Below are positions 9,973-19,523 of a stretch of 64,000 nt of DNA, piece after piece. Source of the stretch: Asparagopsis taxiformis (lineage: Eukaryota; Rhodophyta; Florideophyceae; Bonnemaisoniales; Bonnemaisoniaceae); assembly GCA_030407315.1 (NCBI GenBank), contig JALQPE010002232.1:112424-176423 (forward strand), in the 5' to 3' direction. The notes under the pieces were generated by a model, which saw only the letters and a program-made list of their open reading frames with translations, ran no database searches and was not told the origin of the DNA. The position numbers were made by a program, and so were the translations under genes. Within the stretch, counting starts at the first letter, position 1; each line of letters starts with the position of its first letter.

Positions 9973-10884
9973 TCACTGACTAGCATGAATATCGTACCAC
10001 CCAGGCCTCTCCTTTCCATCTAGCATTATCTTTTCCGGCAACGGCAGCCGTTTTAAAATATCTTCCTTCGTCTGCCACTGTATTCCCGTCCAAACATCCC
10101 TGGCGTCCTCGCCCCACGGTCCGCTATGCCCCTCGTCATCACCCACCAGCCCATCCTGCAGAACGGCTTGGTTCACGACTTTGAACTTTTTGTACCCCAA
10201 TTCCGTCAGCAATAGCAGGTCATTCTTGTGGACATTCTCCTTGCTCACATACTTTGGTCTCCGTTCAACCGCCACATTGCCCAGACTTATCAGACAAGCT
10301 TTATCCATTCCCTCGATGTCAATCTTCATATACGTAGGTGTACCAAACTCGTCAAGAATCTCTTCACAGCTCCGCGTACTGATATCCATCTTAGTGCAGT
10401 ACGTCATGTTCCCAGCTTCTAGGATACCCTCCGGGCCTCGGCATCCAATTTGCTGGTTGAAGCTGCTGAACCGATTGGTAAGCTTACTGACGTAGAAAGA
10501 CAGCTTGGCCGGTTGGTCAGAAGCATTTCCAACGAGGCCAACTCCTAAAATTTCCAACCGACCCTGCGCAACGTACGCACTAAACTTTGCTGTTGCAGCC
10601 GCAACAAGCTGTGGATTAGCTTCCACTGCGACCACGCGCACGTTTGGAGCCTGGAGATACAGCTGTGTGTCCTGTCCGGTGTTGAGACCGATGTCAAAGA
10701 TGCAGGTATGGTGCGCAGTGCCAGGTCTAGGATCGCAGAATCTCAGCCCGTGTGGGGAAATCGAAGCTGCAATCTTAGCTGCGGAATAGTTGTAGCGAAC
10801 AGTTGCGAGGAGAGCGATGCTGATGAGGAATGCGGCTGAGATGCGCAGAGGCATGAGAGCGGGGTTTTTGTGGGGAGGTGTCAT
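9973..10884 (-). CDS. FkbM-type SAM-dependent methyltransferase, type II membrane-anchored
   Basis: The product is 303 aa. A short basic N-terminus is followed by one hydrophobic segment (~14-30), typical of a signal anchor placing the rest in the secretory lumen. The Rossmann SAM-binding motif I is CIFDIGLNTGQDTQ (~61-74), with the acidic end of strand 2 in VVAVEANP (~84-91). The later KIDIEGMD motif is the FkbM-family signature. FkbM proteins methylate sugars or natural products; a role on cell-wall or secreted glycans fits the anchor but is inferred. It is a single exon. An upstream 5' exon cannot be excluded, since ~100-codon ORFs lie just upstream on the same strand. Confidence 0.85.
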   Translation of the reverse strand: MTPPHKNPALMPLRISAAFLISIALLATVRYNYSAAKIAASISPHGLRFCDPRPGTAHHTCIFDIGLNTGQDTQLYLQAPNVRVVAVEANPQLVAAATAKFSAYVAQGRLEILGVGLVGNASDQPAKLSFYVSKLTNRFSSFNQQIGCRGPEGILEAGNMTYCTKMDISTRSCEEILDEFGTPTYMKIDIEGMDKACLISLGNVAVERRPKYVSKENVHKNDLLLLTELGYKKFKVVNQAVLQDGLVGDDEGHSGPWGEDARDVWTGIQWQTKEDILKRLPLPEKIMLDGKERPGWYDIHASQ

Positions 10885-12417
10885 TTTGGGCGTAGGTTGA
10901 TTGACGGGTGGTGCGGCATATCGTAGAGATGGTGATTGTTCATCGGTGATGTAGTTGGAAGGCGTGCAACTGGTGGCTTGGAACGCGTTGATGGCTGCGG
11001 TTGGTTCACTGATTTACTGTCCCAGTTCCGAGCATACACCGAGTGGGAGTTTTTTGGAGAAAAACGGGGATGGCGAATGCAATTCAATATCGGAAATTTC
11101 GAACCGGTTGGTTGCGACGTCTTCCGGAAATGGAACGATTTTTTTGACACTGTAAATGTGACAGTCATGTTTGAGCGTGGGCGCAAAGCTTCTGGGATGA
11201 GCTCTGTAGTCCGCTTGAATCTGGTGTGTAGAATTGGGTGTCGAAACTGGTAATAGGAGGAACAAGTCCCAGAGGTTATCCGTGGAAATTTGCAAAATGT
11301 TTTGGTACAGTTGACGATATTTGTCGACTGGAATGTCTAATTTGAAAATGATACGCCCATTCTTTAGCAGTGTTGCAACGTTCAACTGCGGAAATTTGGC
11401 GCTATTATACTGAACTCATTCGCAGAACCGGCTGATTCATAGTGAATAGTGACAACACTCAAGTTGCTCTGCGTGCAATCAAACGTATCGTGGTAGAATC
11501 ACACGAGTAGCCGAGACAAGTGCTCGACAGGTGATGTGTGCCTGCCTGCCGGCATTTCATTGCGTCCAAAGCATTAAAGCTGTGTGTGGAGAGAGATCAC
11601 GTGAGGTCGCTGGGATTCCCCACGTAAGTGCCGCTGAACTATCGTATCATGTAGGACAAAGAAGGCGACACAGGTTGGCAGTAGCGCAGGTATAGCCGTG
11701 TCCTGTCATCCCTCGCACAGTCATCATGAGTGCAGTGGCCGACCACTGCAGTCAACGTGTCAGCTGACGCACTCTGGCACTGGAAATCATTGGCTGGATT
11801 AAAGCGCCCAACGATTCATCATGGGTCACGGACTGTATTCAACATAACCCATCGTCTACTGTAGCCGTGCAGCTTTTCAATCTCAAGAGCCGCTCTGTCG
11901 CTGGAAACGATTGTTGTACAGCGACGGTACCGGATACAAACAACTCGCTTCTTAGGTTTGCTATGCGAGCAAGGCCATGTTCAATCTTAATCACAACTGA
12001 GCCACTGTCTACCCCCACCCGCTATCGCACGTAATCAGAAACCCTCCACCGAACCCATTGTATGATAATATTGGCAGGGAATGCGACCAGGTATTCCTAC
12101 CATGGATTCACAGACCAAAGTCAGAGGAGGTACTGAAAGGGAAGGAGTTGGGGGTCCCGGTGGAGGTTGTCGTCTGTGTTACTGCCGGGGTGGAGTACGA
12201 TGTACACATGGTGGATGCGATTGTTGAAAGGTACCTGGGTTTGTAGACATCGAAGAGCTTCTGAACGTACGTGCTTTCGACATTGGTGATCGTGCCGGAA
12301 GATCTATGGACGCATCGTCCTCTTTCCTAGGCCAGATCCATCGTGCCCTGCGCATGACTCTTGGACCATGGCGCAGCTTCCAGCGGTATTTAAAGCGTCG
12401 ATTCGTTAGGTAAGTTT
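10885..12417. other. intergenic stretch upstream of the methyltransferase and copia element
   Basis: No gene could be supported. An 8-bp perfect inverted repeat with a 4-nt loop (TGCAGTGG...CCACTGCA) lies at 11731-11750. ORFs at 11014-11385 (-) and 12058-12246 (+) have no recognisable content. The right end carries the 5' copy of the copia target duplication. Confidence 0.5.
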
Positions 12418-12422
12418 GTGAG

Positions 12423-12555
12423 TGTCAGGATGCTAACAAAAGACAGCTGTCCGACGCACCGCCGGGACGCCGGCGAGAGTGAAACAAACAAAACCTATAA
12501 AAGCAGATCACAGACTTACGCAATAAAGAGGTAAGGATTCATTCTCCTTCTAACA
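12423..12555 (+). repeat. 5' LTR (family A) of the copia element
   Basis: It begins TGTCAGGATGCTAAC and ends CTAACA. It contains CCTATAAAAGC (TATA box) and AATAAA, so promoter and polyadenylation signals are packed into 133 bp. It matches the right LTR except for a 49-bp segment present only there. Confidence 0.9.
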
Positions 12556-12566
12556 GGTTATGGGCC
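12556..12566 (+). other. primer-binding site 1, tRNA-iMet half type
   Basis: GGTTATGGGCC directly follows the 5' LTR. It is complementary to the anticodon-loop region of eukaryotic initiator tRNA-Met (GGCCCAUAACC). This is the internal half-tRNA priming mode known for Drosophila copia, as opposed to a 3'-end PBS. Confidence 0.7.
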
Positions 12567-12610
12567 GTTATCGCTAACCGGACTGCGTGAGTTCGATTCT
12601 CACAAGCACC
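12566..12610 (+). other. tRNA 3'-half-like fragment
   Basis: A canonical T arm is present: GTGAG, TTCGATT, CTCAC at 12587-12603. It is followed by seven acceptor-like bases (AAGCACC, 12604-12610), and an anticodon-arm-like hairpin lies just before (GTTATCGCTAAC). No matching 5' half (GGTGCTT with a D arm) was found upstream, so this is a fragment and not a complete tRNA gene. It could be captured tRNA sequence or a coincidence. Confidence 0.4.
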
Positions 12611-12785
12611 GCTGCATCATAATTTATTCAACACGGCGACGCAACTACCGCCAATCACATCACAGCGACGACAAATCCCGCTACGACAAGTCAACAACAA
12701 GACTCTTATCTATTCAAGACAGGCTCCAACGCCTCAGGCTACTACGCCTCCTACCGCTTCACCGCTTGCCCAGGGAGCGGGGGCG

Positions 12786-12913
12786 TGTTGGGATATTCAT
12801 ATCCCTCATCTCCTCCCTGGCCAATCGGCTCCGCTCCGTTGGGATATCCATATAACCAGGCGACATGCCAACTCTAGTGTCTGCGCAGGCACAACATTCT
12901 TTATAGTCTAACA
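12786..12913 (+). repeat. internal LTR of a second family (LTR-B)
   Basis: It starts TGTTGGGATATTC directly after a polypurine tract (AGGGAGCGGGGGCG) and ends GTCTAACA, followed by a primer-binding site. The last ~77 bp match the solo LTR at 27635-27711 closely. The first ~51 bp are extra and begin with a degenerate copy of the same start. Confidence 0.75.
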
Positions 12914-12923
12914 GGTTATGGGC
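12914..12923 (+). other. primer-binding site 2
   Basis: GGTTATGGGC directly follows LTR-B and is the same tRNA-iMet half motif as at 12556. gag starts 75 nt further on. Confidence 0.65.
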
Positions 12924-12998
12924 TAATTCCCGCCCACTGCGACTCACGATCACCCTACACACCCTTTCTCATCTCGCGACGACCCACCCGCGACAACA

Positions 12999-13754
12999 AT
13001 GGACTCCGCTCGCCTCCCCACACTGTCCCCCGCGAATCAACGCTTCTGGAAACGGACCCTTCAGGCCCTCGCTGCAGACCTAGGCCTCGCCCAGCACCTA
13101 GATCCCAGCACCACAGCGCCTGCCGACCCGGAAGAATTCGCCAAATTCAAATTGGAACAAGAAAAACTGAGCCTCATAATCCTATCCAGCACACCGGAAT
13201 CCATCGCAACACGCCTATCAGACGACACACTCGCCTCACCACCTCACCTGCTCGCATCACAGATCCTGAACCACCTTCGAGAATCAACCTCACTACCGCA
13301 CGCACTTCTAGAAGAACGTGCAAGATCTATTACCCTCACCGCAGACATGGATCTCGACACGTACCTCAGCGAACACGACGCCATGCGCATAGAGATGCGC
13401 AACGCCAATTACCCCGGCATCGATTCCGAATCCACCACGATCAAGTTCTTACTCCTGGGCCTACGTAACAACCTCGACTACCGCATAGCACACGATCTAC
13501 TCACATTAGACCCCCCCACACACATCTCCGATGTCGTCATACGCCTGCGACGCATGGAAGCGAACATAAAAAACCGCACACCAATTCCGCAGCGAACGCA
13601 CACACAGGCACTACTCCCCCGGCGTTCCCCACCCCTCGCTACCCCAGACGCAATCCGCCCACCAAATGGTGCACATACCATCGCTCGCATACACACAACA
13701 CACAAGAGTGCCGAACACGCCCCAGACACCCCAACACACTTCGTCGACCACTAA
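12999..13754 (+). CDS. gag: copia Gag (zero-frame product)
   Basis: This 251-aa ORF has the helical capsid-like composition of copia Gag (UBN2 type): an N-terminal FWKRTLQALAADLGL and a central region with LLGLRNNLDYRIAHDLL. In this frame the C-terminus lacks a zinc knuckle. The knuckle is encoded in the -1 frame at 13670-13711 (CTYH-RSHTH-NTQEC), in frame with pol. A slippery A AAA AAC lies in the right register at 13568-13574, so full Gag-Pol probably arises by -1 frameshifting. A simple indel mutation is the alternative. Confidence 0.75.
   Translation: MDSARLPTLSPANQRFWKRTLQALAADLGLAQHLDPSTTAPADPEEFAKFKLEQEKLSLIILSSTPESIATRLSDDTLASPPHLLASQILNHLRESTSLPHALLEERARSITLTADMDLDTYLSEHDAMRIEMRNANYPGIDSESTTIKFLLLGLRNNLDYRIAHDLLTLDPPTHISDVVIRLRRMEANIKNRTPIPQRTHTQALLPRRSPPLATPDAIRPPNGAHTIARIHTTHKSAEHAPDTPTHFVDH
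13568..13574 (+). promoter_or_regulatory. candidate -1 ribosomal frameshift heptamer A AAA AAC
   Basis: In the gag frame the codons read ATA AAA AAC, giving the canonical X XXY YYZ heptamer in register. The -1 frame is open from here through the zinc knuckle, protease and the rest of pol. No downstream pseudoknot was predicted by eye. Confidence 0.55.
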
Positions 13755-16700
13755 AGGCAATCGACCACAAGCCGTTCGCACACAATGTCACGCACGTCGC
13801 CCCTGAACGCCTGTCTGTAGACCTGGAGTCTCTCACGGACCCCCACAATACTATCGATGTATCTGAACCGGGTAAGTCATACATACTAGACTCCGGAGCG
13901 CTCCCATCCCACGTCACATCGCCCACACCAAACATGACCCGATGCAGCCCCAACCGCTTCACCAAAACAGCCGCTAACCGCCTATACCCCATCACCCACA
14001 CCGGACCCATACAGATACAAGCGAGGAACACGACGCTTCACTTACCTAATGCCGTATGCTCCCCTTCCATCGGCCACAACCTACTTGCCGTTCACTCAAT
14101 AGCAGCCAACCACGGCAACGTTACCTTCACCCCTGAAGCGGCTTACCTCCGCCCACATGGAAGCCGAACTCAAATAAAACTTGCGGACTTCCATAACGGC
14201 CTCTACACCTTCCGCGAGGTCACTCAACCCACGTGTCACACGGCCAGAACGACCCGAAATACACCTCCCCCCTCCCCACAGCACTCAGCCACGAATTCCT
14301 CCATCAACTCACGTCAACCCATCCCGGACACCCCAGCTCAAAACACAAGGAGCAAGAAGAAAATACAATGGGATCGACCATGGCGAACAAAACCACCTCT
14401 TCCCCGTCCCAAACCCTCACCACCCACAGTAGCCGCTCCCCCAAAAACGTACCAACCTCCCCCGCCACCACCTCCACAACCAATCCTCAGCGGTATTGTG
14501 CCACCCCCAGCTCACCCCCCACCAACTAGAACACCACAAGTTACACCTCCTGCCGCACCAAGCGCACCAAAACAACAGCACACACCACACAAGCCCCGCC
14601 AAACCCTACCCCCCCTTTTCACACGCAAAATAACATCCCCCAAACTACCCAAACACAGAGCGGCAACGCACCCACCCCATCCCACACCACCCGCTCCCAC
14701 CACACCGTCACCCACACCGACGACAACGTCTCACCGCGACTTACACCTACAACTGGCACACGCCAATCCCCAAACCATCCAAAAAATGTGCGAGCACCGC
14801 ATGCTACCCGTACTCGCGAACAACGACGACACGGCCCAACCTAAATTCACCTGCAGTGCTTGCGCAATAGCAAAAATCCGCAAAGCCCCCCATAAACCGA
14901 CCACGCACACACACCAACTTGGTCAACATATCTCTTCCGACGTCTGTGGACCACTCACACCTACATCCAGGCACGGCAACCGTTACATCCTCACATTCGT
15001 CGACACAAAATCACGACACATGACCACATACACGATTCCAGACCGCTCTCACATCCCTCAGCTCACTATACAATACTTGGAGCACGTACATAACATTCAT
15101 GGAACCTACCCAAGATTCCTTCGCACAGACAACGCCAAAGAGTACCTCGCTCAGGCCCTCACAAGTGCACTCCACGAACGCGGAATCACTCACATCAAAA
15201 CCGTCCCTCACACGCCGGAACAAAACAGCCTCGCCGAACGAATCAACGGCACACTTCTCAACGCAGTTCGCGCAAACTTGGCTCACAGCCAGTTAGACGA
15301 CACATTTTGGGACGACGCCTTGCACGATTCCACGTTCAAACGCAACATCACACTCCATTCCACCACAGGCCGCCTCCCGCATACCGATTGGTACGGAACA
15401 CCACCAGACATCCAACGCCTATTCGCCTTCGGTCAAATCGGTCACGCCCCGGTTCTTTCCCCCAAAACGAAACTACAACCGCGTGCGATCACAGTCAGAT
15501 ACCTTCACGGCATAGACACCAATACTATAAGGGCACAAGATCTGACCACCGGCAAGGATCTACACATGTCTGCACTCAACTTCCACCCATACTACCCGGA
15601 CCAAGACCCCTCCCACCGCCCATCCATGATATTCACAGCCATTACACCAACCAACCAAAGAGCAACCATACCTTCCGCAATATCAGCCCACACGCCCGCC
15701 CCAAAATCACATCGCAGCGCTCAAAAATACCCAGACGCAATAGAATGGGCGGAAGCACACGACGCTGAATTACAGAAACTCGATAACATGCAAGCCATCA
15801 AATGGACACCCCGTCACCTGATTCCACCCAACGCCAAGCCCATTCCCCTCACAATGACGTACAGGTACAAGCGAGATAACAATGACAAAATCATAGAACG
15901 GAAGGCTCGATGCGCCGTCCGTGGCGACATGATGCTCCCACACACCCACTTCGACCCGGCCACAACGGCTACATTCACGGCAGACAAAACCACAATCCGG
16001 CTGCTGCTCTGCCACGCATCTGCTCACCGCATACCCATAGAGCACTTCGACATCACGTCAGCGTACCTACACGAACCATTTTCACACAAAACCCCCGTAT
16101 TCATAAAGCAGCACCCCCTCTTCGACGGCTCACTCAAACACCCAGAACCAGCAGGTACACTGGAAAGGAACCTCTATGGAACAAGGCAAGGCGGCCGCAT
16201 ATTTTGCGACGGCGCCCGCGATTTCCTCACTACCCACAACTTCACACAGCTAAAGTCCGACCCCTGCTGCTTCACAAAATTCACACCCACCGGATACATT
16301 TTCGTAGCAATGACAATTGACGATTTCCTGGCTTGCGCGACGCACCAACCTCTACTGGACGAACTACACCAGACGCTTTGCACAAAATACAGCGTGAAAC
16401 GGCTTGGCTTTCCGTCCCGCTACCTCAACTGGCATATTACACAAACCCCGCAAGGAGTTCACATAGCCCAACCGCATATCATACGCTCCGTCGTCTCCAA
16501 AACGAATATGACCGACGCCAAACCAATAGAAAGGCTGTACTCCGATGGAATTGACTTATCCCCGCCAGGCCCGGACGAACCCCAAGACGACACAATATGC
16601 ACCACTTACCGTGAAGTCATCGGCGAGCTACGATACCTGACGGACTGCACACGCCCCGAGCTCCAATTCTTCATCAACGCCCTCGCTCGCGCATCGCACA

Positions 16701-17428
16701 AACCGACACAGCGACACTGGAAGCATCTAAAGAGACTTATCCGCTTCCTCAAACATACCCCCTCCTTCGGCATCTCCTTCCCCTCCACACCCCACGACGA
16801 TCCACTCATATCCTATGCCGACGCAGATTTTGCTAACGACAAGACCACAAGAAAATCTATCTCAGGCTCATTACACCTACTCCACGGTTCCCCCATCCAC
16901 TGGGCCTCCCAACGACAATCTCTCGTTGCACTCAGCACATGCGACGCAGAATTCATATCTATATCCGATACAATCAGACAAACGAACTGGATCGCTGGAC
17001 TACTCAAAGAACTCCGCATCATCCCGCAGCAACACGCCATCACCACATATACCGACTCACAATCGGCACTGCAAATCGCGACACAAACGGCACCAACTAA
17101 ACGACGCAAATTCATAGACATACGGTACCACCACATTATCGACAACATCAACAACCAACAAATCAGGCTACTCTACAAACCAACGGACGAAATGTTAGCA
17201 GACATATTTACAAAGCCACTCTCGAACCCCGCATTCCAGCGCATATCAACATCTATACAACTCCTAAACCCTCCCGTCAACGACCAAACTAGCTCACCGC
17301 CCCTTGGCGACAGGGGGCGTGTCAGGATGCTAACAAACAAGAAGTCGCCAAGAGGCAGTGACCAAATCAGTCAGGATGCTAACAAAAGACAGCTGTCCGA
17401 CGCACCGCCGGGACGCCGGCGAGAGTGA
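13568..17428 (+). CDS. pol: copia Pol: zinc knuckle, protease, integrase, reverse transcriptase, RNase H
   Basis: The -1 frame is open from the slippery site to 17428; the first in-frame ATG (13934) lies downstream of the protease motif, which argues against independent initiation. Order: a CHHC knuckle (CX2HX4HX4C), protease LDSGA near 13888, a proline-rich spacer of about 130 residues (14260-14700), and the integrase zinc region ending CSACAIAKIRK. The integrase DDE is SSDVCGP, RTDNAKEY and EQNSLAERING. RT has FDITSAYLHEPF and the catalytic TIDDFL. RNase H has YADADFANDK, LSTCDAEF and TDSQSALQIA, then LLYKPTDEMLADIFTKPL. This order is diagnostic of Ty1/copia. The ORF runs through the polypurine tract 108 nt into the 3' LTR. 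No internal stop or frameshift was seen after 13568. Confidence 0.9.
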   Translation, partial: KKPHTNSAANAHTGTTPPAFPTPRYPRRNPPTKWCTYHRSHTHNTQECRTRPRHPNTLRRPLKAIDHKPFAHNVTHVAPERLSVDLESLTDPHNTIDVSEPGKSYILDSGALPSHVTSPTPNMTRCSPNRFTKTAANRLYPITHTGPIQIQARNTTLHLPNAVCSPSIGHNLLAVHSIAANHGNVTFTPEAAYLRPHGSRTQIKLADFHNGLYTFREVTQPTCHTARTTRNTPPPSPQHSATNSSINSRQPIPDTPAQNTRSKKKIQWDRPWRTKPPLPRPKPSPPTVAAPPKTYQPPPPPPPQPILSGIVPPPAHPPPTRTPQVTPPAAPSAPKQQHTPHKPRQTLPPLFTRKITSPKLPKHRAATHPPHPTPPAPTTPSPTPTTTSHRDLHLQLAHANPQTIQKMCEHRMLPVLANNDDTAQPKFTCSACAIAKIRKAPHKPTTHTHQLGQHISSDVCGPLTPTSRHGNRYILTFVDTKSRHMTTYTIPDRSHIPQLTIQYLEHVHNIHGTYPRFLRTDNAKEYLAQALTSALHERGITHIKTVPHTPEQNSLAERINGTLLNAVRANLAHSQLDDTFWDDALHDSTFKRNITLHSTTGRLPHTDWYGTPPDIQRLFAFGQIGHAPVLSPKTKLQPRAITVRYLHGIDTNTIRAQDLTTGKDLHMSALNFHPYYPDQDPSHRPSMIFTAITPTNQRATIPSAISAHTPAPKSHRSAQKYPDAIEWAEAHDAELQKLDNMQAIKWTPRHLIPPNAKPIPLTMTYRYKRDNNDKIIERKARCAVRGDMMLPHTHFDPATTATFTADKTTIRLLLCHASAHRIPIEHFDITSAYLHEPFSHKTPVFIKQHPLFDGSLKHPEPAGTLERNLYGTRQGGRIFCDGARDFLTTHNFTQLKSDPCCFTKFTPTGYIFVAMTIDDFLACATHQPLLDELHQTLCTKYSVKRLGFPSRYLNWHITQTPQGVHIAQPHIIRSVVSKTNMTDAKPIERLYSDGIDLSPPGPDEPQDDTICTTYREVIGELRYLTDCTRPELQFFINALARASHKPTQRHWKHLKRLIRFLKHTPSFGISFPSTPHDDPLISYADADFANDKTTRKSISGSLHLLHGSPIHWASQRQSLVALSTCDAEFISISDTIRQTNWIAGLLKELRIIPQQHAITTYTDSQSALQIATQTAPTKRRKFIDIRYHHIIDNINNQQIRLLYKPTDEMLADIFTKPLSNPAFQRISTSIQLLNPPVNDQTSSPPLGDRGRVRMLTNKKSPRGSDQISQDANKRQLSDAPPGRRRE

Positions 17429-17501
17429 AACAAACAAAACCTATAAAAGCAGATCACAGACTTACGCAATAAAGAGGTAAGGATTCATTCTCCTTCTAAC
17501 A
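17320..17501 (+). repeat. 3' LTR (family A, long form)
   Basis: It is preceded by the polypurine tract GACAGGGGGCG (17309-17319) and starts TGTCAGGATGCTAAC. The start motif recurs 49 bp later at 17370, from where the sequence matches the 5' LTR to its end CTAACA. So this LTR carries an extra leading 49-bp segment absent from the 5' LTR. Confidence 0.85.
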
Positions 17502-17506
17502 GTGAG

Positions 17507-19523
17507 ATCTCTTATTGTGTTTTTAAAATGTTTGAAAAAATAGTTCGGGGAATGGGTGATTTTGAAAAAATAAGTTGCACCGTACTACCACGCTTGCTTT
17601 GCAGATGGACATTGGAGGGAAACACGACGATGACAAGTCTTCAAAATAGGGACGGCGGCGGCTGGGAGTCGCTGCTCTTGGGAAATTGGAGAGAGACATG
17701 GGAGGATTTAAGGAAGCTACAGCTGTTTCACATCAGACAGCAGATGTGATAAGATATCTGACGCGTGTTTTGTGTTAGCAGACAAGTTGTCACTATTTTC
17801 CATGCAAATTGTAATTCCAAGTGAAACCTAATACAAAAGCTCTAAACTCGGGCACACACGGAGTTTAGGAGGCAGTCAAGTCGTCCGCTTCTGCCATTAA
17901 GCCTGCAGTGCTGGTGGGTTACTGAGTTTATCAGAATACATCGGATAGCCAGAGTTTTGGAGTCCAGCCACATTACTTGCTTGAGCGTGTAGCGAGATAC
18001 CTTACGGGAATTACACAGATTGTACTACGACTGGCCGGAACTTCAGAGGGAGGATGGAAGGGGAAATGGAGACTTGCGTAACAGACCGTTGGGACTTTGG
18101 AATGGCACCAAGTGCACTACTGTTCTTTTTGTGTTTTCTTCTTGCGTGAACTCAACTCTAGACCAATTCAATACCGCTACGAACCTGGCGGTGTAGCGCA
18201 TCGGTATCCCATAGCAGTCTGACGACCCACATGCTAATTGTACTAGGCAGCGTGCCTCAACAGAAATATATTGAGACCTTGCGCTCGACAGCCATTCTAT
18301 TCTGCCTTTGCGTTTATCCCTCGTATACACCTTCATTCCTCGAATTCCCATAACGACGTGTGGAATGTTCTACCTGGAACGGGGTTTTTCCACACAAAGA
18401 ATTATCTGTCACGTCGAGTTTATTTCAACCTTGCCTTATTTTCGCTTCAATAGAATCTCCGTACACGAGGTGGAACATCCCTCTAGGATCACGTCGTAAA
18501 GATTGATACCCAATGTACCCATGGAAATGTTGCTAAATGAATGAACTGATACAACATTTATTGGATATAATGCGCCCCACCGTACGGCCTGGAAGTTACG
18601 ACATGTCAAGAAAATGGGCTCCAATCAGGATTACTCTCCTCCCTCTTTCAGACTCATCTCAAAGAACTTGTCGTACAAACATCCTATACTCTATAACTTT
18701 CTCGGCGTGTACTGATGCTCTGGTCTCTGCGTATTTATTCAATCCTAGTCAGTCCCATCCCAAGATTATCCTGCGGGAAAAATGTAGATGACCAAACAAC
18801 GTTGTTCCTCGAATGTCATTCTTTTCACTTCAAAATATCTCCTAAACCACTCTACTTAGTCTAGGAAGGAGGGATGAAAACGAGTTTGTGCTTTGTAGGT
18901 GGGGAACAGAACCTTGGATGGTATAGAGTTCTGTGGATAGCGCGATTGAGTCCATGGCCTCTAGAAACCAGTAGAACACAGTTCTGGTATGACTTCAAGG
19001 GTTATCATAGGATTAGGAAATTATCGCTCAGTTCAAGTTGTGTGAGTGAAGGTGTAGACCAAATCTCAACGTGTATGGAGTGAGCCGACTAAACACAGTT
19101 CATCACTGAAAATTTGTCCTTGTGAGGACTCTCCAGGACAGGAGATGGGGGAAGAATGGGACACTCCTGATACGACAGATGCTACCGAGCATGACGTGGA
19201 AAATACCATTCACTCTTCCTGAGAAGTTAACCCTGCAAAACAAGTAGAGCTGATCTCTCTCATATTGCACGCAACAGGGCCTATAACTATCCTCGAGAAC
19301 CGAGGTTTTTGTGGCTTGGTATAAATCAGTTCTCAATCGATGCTTTACTACACCCCCTGAACAGATTGATGTCTGGAACTAGACGTACCTCGAATGATCC
19401 TCAGAGAAAAGATCCCCGCTGCTGGACCGCTACCTACTGTGGAGCCTCTCCTCAATGATCGTACTTCCGTAAGGGGCAACGAAGAACTGAAAACACTAGA
19501 ATGATACCAACCAGTTTTTTTGG
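17507..19523. other. gene-poor stretch between copia element and secreted-protein gene
   Basis: Only ORFs under ~110 codons occur, with no recognisable products. The right end is the 3' flank of the minus-strand secreted-protein gene. No repeat or RNA gene was seen. Confidence 0.45.

Larger units (their letters stand above)
12423..17501 (+). mobile_element. Ty1/copia LTR retrotransposon with chimeric, tandem LTR structure
   Basis: The element is bounded by matching LTRs (133 bp at the left, 182 bp at the right) and by the 5-bp target duplication GTGAG at 12418-12422 and 17502-17506. Order: LTR-A, primer-binding site, ~200 nt, polypurine tract, LTR-B, second primer-binding site, gag, then protease-integrase-RT-RNase H in copia order, polypurine tract, LTR-A. 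The coding capacity looks complete. Gag and pol are in different frames, joined by a candidate -1 frameshift site. Confidence 0.9.

Noticed and set aside
11014..11385. 123-aa minus-strand ORF upstream of the methyltransferase
   Set aside because: No recognisable domain and no splice sites linking it to the methyltransferase; considered as a 5' exon but unsupported.
12566..12610. Complete tRNA gene
   Set aside because: Only the T arm and acceptor 3' strand are present; no D arm or matching 5' acceptor strand upstream.
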